Assembly (NCBI GenBank): GCA_900128395.1
Contig: LT649433.1
Span: 2,750 to 26,559, forward strand
DNA length: 23,810 nt
Direction: 5' to 3'
Origin: Stramenopiles sp. TOSAG23-2
Taxonomy: Eukaryota; Sar
Under the pieces are notes generated by a model, which ran no database searches, was not told where the DNA came from, and was given only the letters and a program-made list of their open reading frames with translations. Shown here in pieces: positions 15,130 to 23,781 of the stretch; the first letter of the stretch is position 1, and each line of letters starts with the position of its first letter. The position numbers were made by a program, and so were the translations under genes.

Positions 15130-17142
15130 CTATTCTCGATAACGTGGTGAATTGTAACCAGCTTCATCTTTCACATCATCATCATCATCATCATCATCTT
15201 GCTCTGCTTCTTCTTTTTGACCTCTATCCCCATTGTTCTTTTTCTTTTTTAAGAAACTAGGCTTCCATGATTTACGTGGTTTTTTTTTCATGGAAGTATT
15301 ACCTGTATCATTATTGTTGTTGTTGCTATTATCAGCATCATCATCATCATTATTATTATCCTCATTATTATCTTCCTCGTCATTATTTTTACCACCGCCG
15401 CCACCATTGCCACCTTTCTCGTTTTTTTTATTACCAAAATTATTAAAAATTCCATATACAGAACTATCTGCCATTTTTTTATCTAAGCTAGATAAAACAA
15501 GTGCAAATGCTTGTACAGGGCTTAATGGATATCGAACATCCAATGTAAACACGTCTTTATCTACACGTCCGAATTGCAAAACAGTTTGTTCCCCTGTCAA
15601 ATCACAAACTAATTGGAAATTTTTCACAGATGATTGTGTGACACGTCCATGAAAATTCAATACATGACCACCGGCTTGTTCATCCCATTTTGGGCGTTTG
15701 TTTTTTCCACATATCAAATTTTTCGTATTTCCATCCTTGTATTGTTCTCCGATTTTATCTTCAGGTTCATTAAATGCTTTCCAGTCAAAACCTGGTGTGG
15801 GTATAACAAAATTTATTTCTCCAGGTCCCATCTTATCATATGAACAGAAAATAACACCAAGTTCCCTACGAATACTTTCTTCTGAAGAAACATCTCCAGG
15901 TCTCATACCATGGTCATAAATGTAATATTCTGATCCAGTATAATTTCCACGTAATTTTCCTAAAACTAAATTACTTGAACGATCAATTTCATCCTCATCC
16001 AATGTCATTAAATAATAATTGCCTTTGCGGCTTTTCGATGAGATTCTTTGACCCATCATCATAAATTCACTGCTTCGACTACCTTTACCCATTTTCCCAT
16101 CAGTATCCGTATATACACGATATATTGGCTGGCCTATTTTTTTCTTTTTCCTTTCAATATAAAATTGTGTTGGTTTTTCACTATATTCTCTACATGCACG
16201 TGTTAACCAGCGTCTCATATGATCTGGATCCAAGACTTTAGGCCCTTCCTTCTCTTTTTCTTTCTTTTTCTTCTTTTTTTTCTTTTTTTCACTTTTTTCT
16301 TTTTTTGGCTGGTCATTGTTATCACTATTATTATCATTTTTTTTAGATGATTTTTTAAGAGAAAAACGTTTAAACATACCACCTTTTTTTTTCTTATTAT
16401 TATCATTATTATCATCATCATTATCACCACCATCATTATTTTTACCTTCATCACCATCATTATTATTGTTGTTGTTGTTGTTGTTTTTACGCCGTCGAAA
16501 CTTCTCATCTTCCTCAGTATCATTATTATTCTTTTTTTGCCCTTCCTCTTCCTCATCAGAGGATGAAGAGGAGAAACCACGTGCAGCTGATTTATTATTG
16601 AAACCATGCTCACCACCAAATTCAGCTTTATGCAAATCCTCCATAGTTGTTGCAGAACTATTAGAGGTTGTCCTTTTGCGTAAACCAGTGCTACCGTTGC
16701 CATAATCCCCCGAATCACCTATGCTGTAGTTTCTTTCTTTCCCAAAATTATCGCTTTGGCGCTTTAAATCATCGTCATCAGCATTTTTAGTTCCAAATCC
16801 CCCACTTTTTGCTGTATAACGTCTTAACTCAGTCATATCATTATCATCATCGTCGGAAGAAGATTGTTCTTCTAACTCTGCCATCATCGCATCAAGTTGA
16901 GCTTTTTTTTGCCTTGCGCGAAATTCTTCAAGATTGCTTGTGTTTTTCATGGGTGATGGCCGTGATCCTATACTATTACTACGATTATTAGTATCCCGGT
17001 CTGACATTTTGCCTTCAAAATTATCGTGATTATTATTAGTAGTATTAGTAATTTTATTATTTAATTTTTGTACATTTCCACCAGATACTAAACGTGAACG
17101 TCTTTTATTTGGTTTTTTCTTTGGTAATTTATATCCTTCCAT
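15130..17142 (-). CDS. Tubby-like protein with long disordered ends
   Basis: 670 residues. The Tubby domain spans about 303-557: YIERKKKKIG, YYLMTLDEDEIDRSSNLVLG, KLRGNYTGSEYYIYDHG, RRELGVIF, the signature FHGRVTQSSVKNFQ, then LQFGRVDKDVFTLDVRYPLS and AFALVLSSLDKKMAD. This fold is a 12-stranded barrel around a C-terminal helix and binds phosphoinositides, usually tethering the protein to the plasma membrane; animal Tubby/TULP proteins also deliver membrane proteins to cilia. Residues 1-300 are low-complexity (Asn, Asp, Ser, Lys) and include GGMFKRFSLKKSSKK. Unlike classical members, which end at the CE of that last helix, this one has AD there and continues for about 113 acidic and basic residues, including a second basic patch, RKSWKPSFLKKKKNN. 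No intron is visible. It is divergent from the MFS gene. Confidence 0.93.
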   Translation of the reverse strand: MEGYKLPKKKPNKRRSRLVSGGNVQKLNNKITNTTNNNHDNFEGKMSDRDTNNRSNSIGSRPSPMKNTSNLEEFRARQKKAQLDAMMAELEEQSSSDDDDNDMTELRRYTAKSGGFGTKNADDDDLKRQSDNFGKERNYSIGDSGDYGNGSTGLRKRTTSNSSATTMEDLHKAEFGGEHGFNNKSAARGFSSSSSDEEEEGQKKNNNDTEEDEKFRRRKNNNNNNNNNDGDEGKNNDGGDNDDDNNDNNKKKKGGMFKRFSLKKSSKKNDNNSDNNDQPKKEKSEKKKKKKKKKEKEKEGPKVLDPDHMRRWLTRACREYSEKPTQFYIERKKKKIGQPIYRVYTDTDGKMGKGSRSSEFMMMGQRISSKSRKGNYYLMTLDEDEIDRSSNLVLGKLRGNYTGSEYYIYDHGMRPGDVSSEESIRRELGVIFCSYDKMGPGEINFVIPTPGFDWKAFNEPEDKIGEQYKDGNTKNLICGKNKRPKWDEQAGGHVLNFHGRVTQSSVKNFQLVCDLTGEQTVLQFGRVDKDVFTLDVRYPLSPVQAFALVLSSLDKKMADSSVYGIFNNFGNKKNEKGGNGGGGGKNNDEEDNNEDNNNDDDDADNSNNNNNDTGNTSMKKKPRKSWKPSFLKKKKNNGDRGQKEEAEQDDDDDDDDVKDEAGYNSPRYRE

Positions 17143-17323
17143 TTTTTTAAACTAAGAATACATATATTTTATATTTGATATATTTAATTAATTATCAGTT
17201 CGTATATTTTTGTGTGTGTATGTATCTATGTACAATATGTTCAATTTTTCTAGCATGCAACGTGCAAAATAGTGTATAAATCTATGTGGCCATTTTAATT
17301 TGTATAACGATCTTTTTCTTAAA

Positions 17324-17410
17324 GCTTTCTGGCCAGCTGGCTTTCGCACTTTCCTGTGGCTTTTCAGCTTTTCTGGCTTTTCCAGTTTTCCAGGCTTTTC
17401 TGGCTTTTCA
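17324..17410. repeat. Degenerate array of GGCTTTTC(T/C/A) units
   Basis: At least five copies of a GGCTTTTC-like core, spaced roughly 9-20 bases apart and regular at the right-hand end. CTGGCCAGCTGGC forms a palindromic start. Read towards the Tubby gene the unit is AGAAAAGCC. It could be a clustered binding-site array about 200 bp upstream of the Tubby start codon or a simple minisatellite. Confidence 0.6.
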
Positions 17411-17605
17411 ATGCATAGTTTTATTTTGTCGCACGTTTCTATAGCCAGGTTAGCATCAGGGTTAGTACTGTATTACGTAGTCTATACGCTTTAGCTTTAT
17501 AAAGTACTCCGTCGCTGAAGTGAAGGCTGGGAAGGCAATTTTTAATTTGCGAAATTTAAAAATTCTTCTGAATTATAATATTTTTTGTTGTTCTTACCGT
17601 ATTAA

Positions 17606-17614
17606 TACCTGGTA
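17606..17614. promoter_or_regulatory. TACCTGGTA motif upstream of the MFS gene
   Basis: Exact copy of the 9-mer in the other two divergent regions, 284 bases before the MFS start codon and followed by GTACAATAAGTTTATTGCAC, itself nearly self-complementary. Confidence 0.4.
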
Positions 17615-17898
17615 GTACAATAAGTTTATTGCACGAATTAGACAAGGGCACCGTGTCTTTTCCATGTCAGACGGGAGATGGTATCATTATATTCTGCCAA
17701 TTGTAACATAATCCTCTTATTATTATACACACATATTTCATAACCACTTATTGACACTTTTCAATGACACCACTGCGGATATCGTGCGTCTTAAAAACAA
17801 CAGGATACAACAAAAAAAAAATAGAAATTTCACCATATATAATATACTAAACAAGGATCTATAAGCAACCAGAAATTAAAAGCATTACGTTAACAGCA

Positions 17899-19592
17899 AT
17901 GGCGGGCCAATTAACAGATATACAAGCGGAAGATGAAAACAAAACTAATTCATTAATTCCAAGATCGAAAGATACAATAGCCGAAAAGGCCAAATTAGTC
18001 TCATTCTGGTTTGCCATTTTCACTCCAGGAGTTGTGGAAGCAGTGTACAAGAATACAATGTATTTAGACTACTATGGTGCAAATCCTGCAGCATACGGAT
18101 TGTTTACAGTTTTGCTGTATGTTTGGGCGTGTGCGGCAAACATTTATATGGGACAATTGATAGACTCGATACAGGTATTGCCTGGTGTATTTCCTGTAAG
18201 TAAATTTTTATATTTCCGTAAATCTAATATAATATATCTCTCTAACAACACATACTGTAGCCTGAGAAGTGGGGTCGCCGTGCACCCTGGATACTAGTTT
18301 TCCTGCCGCTCTACTTCATAATAACATTCCTTGCTTTCAATCCCAATTTGAGTGGTAAAGAGCAAGTTGGGAGAGTTGCAACAGCGTGTAGCGTTGTAAT
18401 ATACGGTGCGAATGAAACAGCCCCTACCTGTGCGGAGCTGAAGGCTGCAGCAAGTTCAGGTTCAAGTAACGAAATGAAAGTTGGTAATATTGAAATTTAT
18501 TTCTTTTTAGTTTTTGTTTGTTTCTCTCATATTCAAAATGGCTTGTATCAATCGTTTTTTGGGAGTTTACCAGAAATTTATCAAAATCCACAAGAAAGGG
18601 GCCAAGTTGGGGCATTTCTTGGGATTTTTGGTAATTTAAATGCTTTAGTCATTGTACTTGCAATTGCATTTGTATTTATGAGGGATACAGTCAACGGCAT
18701 GGGGATCTTTGCATTGTGTGCGATTTGCTTATTAGTTTTCTCATATCCAGGTTTGATGCAACTGAAAAAAGCGAAGTTTAAACAACAGAATATGGGTGGT
18801 TTAACATCAAATTTAAAATCTATCTGTAAAAGTCGCGCCTTACAAGTTTATTTGGTATCACAAGTTTTACATTCCATGTCAAATATTGGAGGCTTAGTGC
18901 TTCTAATATTTTGGTTAACGCGAGTAGCTGGATTATGTATTGCCGATGCATCTGCGTTCATCGGTTTGGCTGGACTAAGTAGATTAATGATTGGCATTTT
19001 TTCGATACCATGTTGGAATTGGCTTTTGACCAAAAAAAACTTTCATCCAAGAATAACAGTATGTTTGGCATATGTTATATCAAGCATTTTAAATTGCTTG
19101 TTACTTCAAGCCAAAAATCACCAACTCATTCTGATAACCGCTGCTTTCACGGGTATAACATATGCACAAAACAATCTATCCAATAGAATGTTCATTGGGT
19201 GGATAGTTGATGATGATACACGTATACGATATAAGGAAGATGGTGTCGTTGTAAGACGTGAAGCTTTGATCCAAGGAACCGTCAGTATGCTAACTAATAT
19301 GGCATATTTTTGGGGTGGAATATTATTGAGTTGGATGGCAGCAACAGGGTATGAGGGAACGTTGCCAACGAGGTGCTTACCAGAAACATCAATTAACTTT
19401 ATACACTTTGGAATTTCCATTTTAACACCAATGACAGGTTTATTAAGAGGGATTGTTATATTCTTCTTTCCAATTCGTGGGGCAGCATTTAAACAATTAG
19501 AAGCTGATATTACAGAAATAAGAAATAAATCTGAAAGTTATAAGGAAGAGCAAGGGTCTAATAAAGTAATTCCAGCAGTAGATGGTGTATAG
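17899..19592 (+). CDS. Major facilitator superfamily transporter, GPH/MFS_2-like (two exons)
   Basis: Exon 1 is 17899-18195 and exon 2 is 18261-19592, giving 542 residues with about twelve hydrophobic segments. After a polar N-terminal ~28 residues comes FWFAIFTPGVVEAVYKNTMY, then YLDYYGANPAAYGL and MGQLIDSIQVLPGVFP. Across the splice site is PEKWGRRAPWILVFLPLYF, the loop 2-3 motif (WGRRxPWI) typical of glycoside-pentoside-hexuronide and related MFS_2 carriers, which co-transport sugars or small metabolites with cations. A polar loop follows the next helix. The C-terminal tail is short and charged. The substrate cannot be predicted. The start ATG at 17899 lies in a good context (AGCAATGG). 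The gene is divergent from the Tubby gene, and its 3' region carries the repeated 18-bp element. Confidence 0.88.
18196..18260 (+). other. Spliceosomal intron of the MFS gene (65 bp)
   Basis: Donor GTAAGTA, candidate branch site CTCTAAC (branch A at 18245, 15 bases before the acceptor), acceptor ACTGTAG. It lies between codons (phase 0) and joins GVFP to PEKWGRRAPW, restoring the MFS loop motif. The alternative of a new start at 18348 would lose the first helices. Confidence 0.9.
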
Positions 19593-19920
19593 ATGTTTAG
19601 TGATGCTTTTGTACCAGTAAAAAGGCCAGGTAGCAAAATTGGCATATTTTCGGCCTCTATGAATTGTCAAAAATTTTGACTTCATTTTCTCCTTTTTTAT
19701 ACACATTTTAAAAAGAGGGGCAGATAAAAATTATCTAATTTTATTACAATCAGATATGTAAATGTACACATTTGTTTCTTCTTTTCTAAATTTATGTGCG
19801 TATTTTAATTTATTACCAATTTAATAAAAACATTCACACTCTCTTTTACGTTTGGTAAATAAAATAGTTTACGTAAAACAACCAGTTTTGTTTTGAGAAA
19901 ATTTAACAGGGAGAAAAAGC
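19593..19920. other. Intergenic region between MFS and secretory-protein genes
   Basis: About 330 bp. It contains the repeated 18-bp 3' element and its palindrome (19644-19680). The remainder is AT-rich with pyrimidine runs and presumably includes the promoter of the next gene. GCCAGGTA at 19625-19632 is only a half match to the divergent-promoter motif. Confidence 0.5.
19644..19680 (+). terminator. Putative 3'-end element ATATTTTCGGCCTCTATG plus palindrome
   Basis: Second exact copy of the 18-mer at 11304-11321. Four bases later GTCAAAA-A-TTTTGAC (19666-19680) forms a perfect 7-bp inverted repeat. The same order and spacing occur behind the AP2 gene with a different palindrome. Confidence 0.45.
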
Positions 19921-20895
19921 ATGAAAGTAATCACCTTTGTTCTTCTTGCAATATTTGTATTATTATGTATGCAAAATAATTACATTGTGGATGCTGGTAA
20001 TATTAGAGGAACACCATCCAATACTGAAGAAGATGTATCACCAACATCTAATGCAAAAGGTATTAGCGATTTCAGACCTAAACCACATTCACCAGAGGAT
20101 GTTACTGAAGAAAATATTAGAAACAAACCAAAAGATGCAACATTAAGTGCAGAGCCTAATGATCTTGATGAAAATGAAACTATAACACATGAAAGCAAGC
20201 TGAAAGGCAATGGTAAAAATAATAGCACTACTAATGAAGATAATCAAATGTCAGAAGCAGATGAAATCGAAGCCCGTATGAAAGATACAGATATGATGCG
20301 TCAATTTGTACGTGGACATTTAGATAATGTGAATAACTTAATCCAGTCAGAACATGATCGCCTATCGAAGGAAAAAGAAGAGAGGAAAAAGCGGGAACAA
20401 GAAGAACGCAAGCAAGCATTAGAGGCGGAATTACATAATAGTGTCAAATTGCATACATATGTAAACCGTCTCAAGAAACGTAGGAAACAAATCAATAAAT
20501 GTTTAGATATTATTCATGGTGGTGCTGATAAGTTGTATTGGGATTTACGTAAACGATTTGCGCGTATCCCAGCAGGTTCAGTTTGCCTCGCATTGAAAAA
20601 AACGAAATTTCCACATATCCCGATTGTTGGATTTAAAGAGGATTTATTTCGTAAATATGTTGGATGGGAACCACCAAGTGATGGTTCTACAATTATATAT
20701 TATGATGCTGTAAAAACACATTTATTCCGTTGCATGTGTGAAGAAGCTGATTTAACACGATTGCATACGAAATCTGTGGTTGCTGCTTCAATGAAACAAC
20801 CTGTAGATAACATAGAAAATATGGCATCAAAAGAAGCTAATAAAATAGTCAAGGAAATGCAAGAAGAGGAGCGATATACGCAGAAGAAACAGTAG
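19921..20895 (+). CDS. Secretory-pathway protein of unknown function with coiled coil
   Basis: 324 residues, not recognised. An N-terminal signal peptide is clear: MKVITFVLLAIFVLLCMQNN, with likely cleavage after about VDA near residue 25. Next comes a polar, probably disordered stretch rich in Glu, Asn, Ser and Thr (to about 120). A highly charged helical segment follows (about 135-190; RLSKEKEERKKREQEERKQA), expected to form a coiled coil. The C-terminal part (about 190-285) looks like a small folded domain: KCLDIIHGGADKLYWDLRKR, AGSVCLALKK, YVGWEPPSDGSTIIYYDA and FRCMCEEADL, with four cysteines. The tail is charged and ends QKKQ; no KDEL-type retention signal and no second membrane segment is seen. 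It may act in the ER/Golgi or be exported. The start is the first ATG in frame. It converges on the IQ-motif gene. Confidence 0.75.
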   Translation: MKVITFVLLAIFVLLCMQNNYIVDAGNIRGTPSNTEEDVSPTSNAKGISDFRPKPHSPEDVTEENIRNKPKDATLSAEPNDLDENETITHESKLKGNGKNNSTTNEDNQMSEADEIEARMKDTDMMRQFVRGHLDNVNNLIQSEHDRLSKEKEERKKREQEERKQALEAELHNSVKLHTYVNRLKKRRKQINKCLDIIHGGADKLYWDLRKRFARIPAGSVCLALKKTKFPHIPIVGFKEDLFRKYVGWEPPSDGSTIIYYDAVKTHLFRCMCEEADLTRLHTKSVVAASMKQPVDNIENMASKEANKIVKEMQEEERYTQKKQ

Positions 20896-21234
20896 GGAAT
20901 TACTATGATACACAGCAGTAATCATTTAAGAACAAATCTAAAGATTTTAAATGATATTATGTCATAAATATTTTATATAATAAACAAAGTAAATATTATT
21001 TAAACATCATATAGATGATGGTTAAAATGTAAAAAGTTATTCGTAATAAAATATTTTACTTCCCCGTGGTAAATAATATGCTCAAAATACTCAATCTCAA
21101 GAATAATATTTCTATGATATGAGCATATCCTACGATCGTACGAACTATGATGATATCATATGTACATATAGTGAAGCTCTAATGCACGTCTGCAAAAACT
21201 AATATTTACTAGACCCGCGTATATAATATATATG

Positions 21235-21334
21235 GATACCCCCACAAGCACGAGTAAGTTTCTATCCTTCCGCGCGCACTTGTTGAACGCGCTGGACGTC
21301 GGGTTCATTTTATATATAAAAAAACAGGGGTATC
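21235..21334. other. GC-rich patch bounded by an 8-bp inverted repeat; possible structured RNA
   Basis: GATACCCC (21235-21242) and GGGGTATC (21327-21334) are perfect complements about 100 bases apart. Inside, GCGCG (21272-21276) and CGCGC (21288-21292) form a stem with an 11-nt loop. The patch is more GC-rich than its surroundings and is preceded by a TATA-like run. It has no tRNA cloverleaf that I can draw. A small non-coding RNA is possible but unproven. Confidence 0.3.
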
Positions 21335-21380
21335 AATGATAAAAAAATACGAGTTTTGTAAAAAATATGTTACGAAAAAC

Positions 21381-21404
21381 GTAAAATATTTTTTTTTATT
21401 TTAC
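21381..21404 (-). terminator. Stem-loop behind the IQ-motif gene
   Basis: GTAAAATA and TATTTTAC form a perfect 8-bp inverted repeat around eight T (plus strand), 19 bases behind the stop codon. TTACG-AAAAA-CGTAA at 21370-21384 forms an overlapping alternative stem. The AT-rich context limits confidence. Confidence 0.35.
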
Positions 21405-21423
21405 TCCGCGTACTATCTTCATA

Positions 21424-23781
21424 TTATAACACGCAATTTCCGTCCTCGTCCTCTTCATCGACAACAACAATTTCGACACCATTTTCATCATCATCATCTT
21501 GATCATCCTCGTACACACCATTTCTATGTCTAACAAGCCTCAAATCATTACTCATATCTGTCTCTGCAATTCTATTTAAATCTAAAGATCGTTTGTTCCG
21601 TTTATCTTCCATTTCTTTTTTAGCATGATGTTTTCTAGTAGCATTTTGTACTATAAATGCTGTCATATGAAAATATGCTAATAACAATGCACTGTGTAGA
21701 TGTACTCTTGCACGATAACATCGATAACCACATTGAATAATTAATGCAGCTGCATTCTGCTGTTTCAAAAATATACGTTTTTTGATGGAAGCCCTTAATA
21801 AAAACTTTCTTGCACTTTTCTGGATTTTCTTTATAGCATGATGACGAAAAATCCATGGTTCAACATCATCTTGATTTCCTTTGAAACCCATTGGCATTAA
21901 CAATCCGCTCTCTATGTAAGTACGATCTTCCGGTCTATCACCTTTATATGTATCTCTAACATGTCGATCATCGGCATAATTTAAAATTAATGCATCATTA
22001 CTAAGTACATTTAAACGTTCTTTTCTTAAGACATTGTCAACAAATAATATACTTTTGTATCTACGATAGGTACTTTGTATTAAACTTGCTTTTTTAGCAC
22101 GTTTTGTTTGGTACATTTTCCATTCAGTTTGTATTTTATGTGCTGCTGTCCATTCCTTAAATATTTTTAAACGTCTTTTATATATTTGCCTTCCAAAATA
22201 ACCACGGACTATTGCCTGGACACGCGTAAAATAATCTGCTTTTCTACACACATATACCAAATGGTGCCTGTAAAGTCGTAAATAATTACGCCCAGCTCGT
22301 TTTATTTTATAATCTTTTTCTCTTCTGTGAGCTAGAAATTTACTAAGTCCTCTAGCTAATTTGTTTCTATTCTTCCAATGTATGTAACTAGCCAAACGTT
22401 CTGCCGCTAATAACTTTTGTTTCCATTTTAAATGTTTACGAAATGCTCGTTGTAAATGTTTAATTGCCCATAGTCTATTTTTTTTGTCCATGATAAGTTG
22501 ATGTGCACCTGTCATTCCGTGCATAATTGCTCTAGCGCATAAATTTGCGGCAAATTTTTTTGTATCTTTAATTCGTTTTGCCTCTTGTTTTAGCCAATGT
22601 CTATATAATTCCTCTTGGAAGAAGTTTTGTCCGCGTCTAATCTCATTGCCCCAATGCTTTCCATCATGATCAATATCAATTAATTTAGCAACAGCTGCTT
22701 CTAACTCGTATATATTTTTCATATCGTCAAATGACGTAATTGATAAAAATGCTGACGATGGCGATGTGGTTGACTCTTCATTTACTCCGTGGTCTTCTTT
22801 TCCCCCTTCTTTTGCATAACTATAATCACCAGATAAAATAGCTTCAATATCATGCCTTTTGTTAAATACATTTACAGATGCAGTTGGGGATAATGGTTTA
22901 TTTAAATCACGAGCGTTGCTAACAATGCTACTGCTATTTGGAACTACGAAGGAAGATGATGAGTTGACAAAATCGTATTTTTTTTCTAATCTACTTTTTG
23001 CTTGGGTTACTTTGGTACATAAACCTGCAAGTGAACGAGCTGCTTGAATTTTTAATTGCAATGGAACTTCCTCGCAGTCATCATCTGGCCATGCAATAGC
23101 ATTTGAGACCACATTATTTTTATTGCTCTCCGCTACGTACGTAGCAGGATCAAATGGAAATGCATAAGGCTGCCCGTTTTCTAAAACTGCATCTAATTGT
23201 TGTTTTTGTCGACGGCGTATAGGTGATTTATTTGCATGTTCCAAAACAAATGAAAAACGTTTTGGTAATTGCTTTGGTGGGACATTAGGTGCAGTTAATT
23301 TCCCCTTCAATAAAAGAGGATTGTCTATCAATGGGACATATTTCTCAATCCAATTTTCCAATGGACGAGGCAACGCTGCAATAGTAGCGGCTAAATCATA
23401 ACATGATTTGTATGAATAATCTATACCACGCCATAAAAATATAGAATCTAATTCTTTGTCAGATGCGGGGGATAGATTAATTTCGCTTTTGCTATTATAG
23501 CTTTTATTAGCTTTGTTTATTACTCGTATACCATATTGCCACTCACGTAATTTTGCACTAACATGCATCGTTTGCAAACGTAATACTAATAATGAGTTAA
23601 TCAATTGAATAACATCATTCAATCGAAATTGGTTATCTATTTCTTTTCTCAAATATTGTGCATGTCTTGTGTGTAATGAATGTACAACTTTTTGAATATC
23701 AACTAACGATTTTTCCCTATTTTGAATAGCTTGAAATACTTCTGATTCCCTTCTCATCTGTAATTGTTTTTGTTTATTCAT
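21424..23781 (-). CDS. Multi-IQ-motif, helix-rich protein (putative calmodulin-binding, cytoskeletal or flagellar)
   Basis: 785 residues, complete from ATG at 23779-23781 to TAA at 21424-21426; only 29 bases upstream are in the window. The C-terminal half carries a series of IQ-type calmodulin-binding helices. A first, weaker one is LQRAFRKHLKWKQK (about 440). Clearer ones run from about 520 to 720: VQAIVRGYFGRQIYKRR, HKIQTEWKMYQTKRAKK, SLIQSTYRRYKS, IKKIQKSARKFLLRASIKKR and LIIQCGYRCYRARV, then a weak AFIVQNATRKHHAKK. The N-terminal part is helical and basic, with no recognised domain; a disordered Ser/Asn stretch lies around 260-350. The protein ends in a strongly acidic tail. Many uncharacterised IQ proteins of flagellate protists look like this, so an axonemal or cytoskeletal scaffold is a fair guess, but no motor, kinase or other enzyme domain is visible. 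Confidence 0.82.
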   Translation of the reverse strand: MNKQKQLQMRRESEVFQAIQNREKSLVDIQKVVHSLHTRHAQYLRKEIDNQFRLNDVIQLINSLLVLRLQTMHVSAKLREWQYGIRVINKANKSYNSKSEINLSPASDKELDSIFLWRGIDYSYKSCYDLAATIAALPRPLENWIEKYVPLIDNPLLLKGKLTAPNVPPKQLPKRFSFVLEHANKSPIRRRQKQQLDAVLENGQPYAFPFDPATYVAESNKNNVVSNAIAWPDDDCEEVPLQLKIQAARSLAGLCTKVTQAKSRLEKKYDFVNSSSSFVVPNSSSIVSNARDLNKPLSPTASVNVFNKRHDIEAILSGDYSYAKEGGKEDHGVNEESTTSPSSAFLSITSFDDMKNIYELEAAVAKLIDIDHDGKHWGNEIRRGQNFFQEELYRHWLKQEAKRIKDTKKFAANLCARAIMHGMTGAHQLIMDKKNRLWAIKHLQRAFRKHLKWKQKLLAAERLASYIHWKNRNKLARGLSKFLAHRREKDYKIKRAGRNYLRLYRHHLVYVCRKADYFTRVQAIVRGYFGRQIYKRRLKIFKEWTAAHKIQTEWKMYQTKRAKKASLIQSTYRRYKSILFVDNVLRKERLNVLSNDALILNYADDRHVRDTYKGDRPEDRTYIESGLLMPMGFKGNQDDVEPWIFRHHAIKKIQKSARKFLLRASIKKRIFLKQQNAAALIIQCGYRCYRARVHLHSALLLAYFHMTAFIVQNATRKHHAKKEMEDKRNKRSLDLNRIAETDMSNDLRLVRHRNGVYEDDQDDDDENGVEIVVVDEEDEDGNCVL

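Larger units (their letters stand above)
17143..17898. promoter_or_regulatory. Divergent intergenic region between Tubby-like and MFS genes
   Basis: About 755 bp with no convincing gene. It contains the GGCTTTTC array (17324-17410), TACCTGGTA at 17606-17614, and the inverted repeat CAATAA-GT-TTATTG (17618-17631) followed by GCAC. Promoters and leaders of both genes are presumed here. Confidence 0.55.
20896..21423. other. 3' region between convergent secretory-protein and IQ-motif genes
   Basis: About 530 bp. Inverted repeats include ATTACT...AGTAAT (20899-20922, three bases behind the stop), CATCAT-ATAG-ATGATG (21005-21020), GATATG-AG-CATATC (21116-21129), and GTAAAATA...TATTTTAC (21381-21404, behind the IQ-gene stop). 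A GC-rich patch at 21235-21334 is listed separately. No protein gene is seen. Confidence 0.5.

Noticed and set aside
17300-17494. Rightward 64-residue frame reading through the GGCTTTTC array (FSGFSSFPGFSGFS)
   Set aside because: The peptide repeat simply translates the DNA repeat; there is no start context, domain or continuation.
18348-19592. Separate 414-residue transporter gene starting at 18348
   Set aside because: The frame is open upstream to the acceptor at 18260 and joins exon 1 through the MFS motif PEKWGRRAPW.
21235-21334. tRNA gene in the GC-rich patch (GGGTTC followed by T-run)
   Set aside because: GGGTTCATTTT lacks the conserved GGTTCRANNCC box, and no cloverleaf with anticodon arm can be drawn.
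21424-21435. C-terminal prenylation box on the IQ protein (ends NCVL)
   Set aside because: A CaaX box needs cysteine fourth from the end; here it is third from the end.
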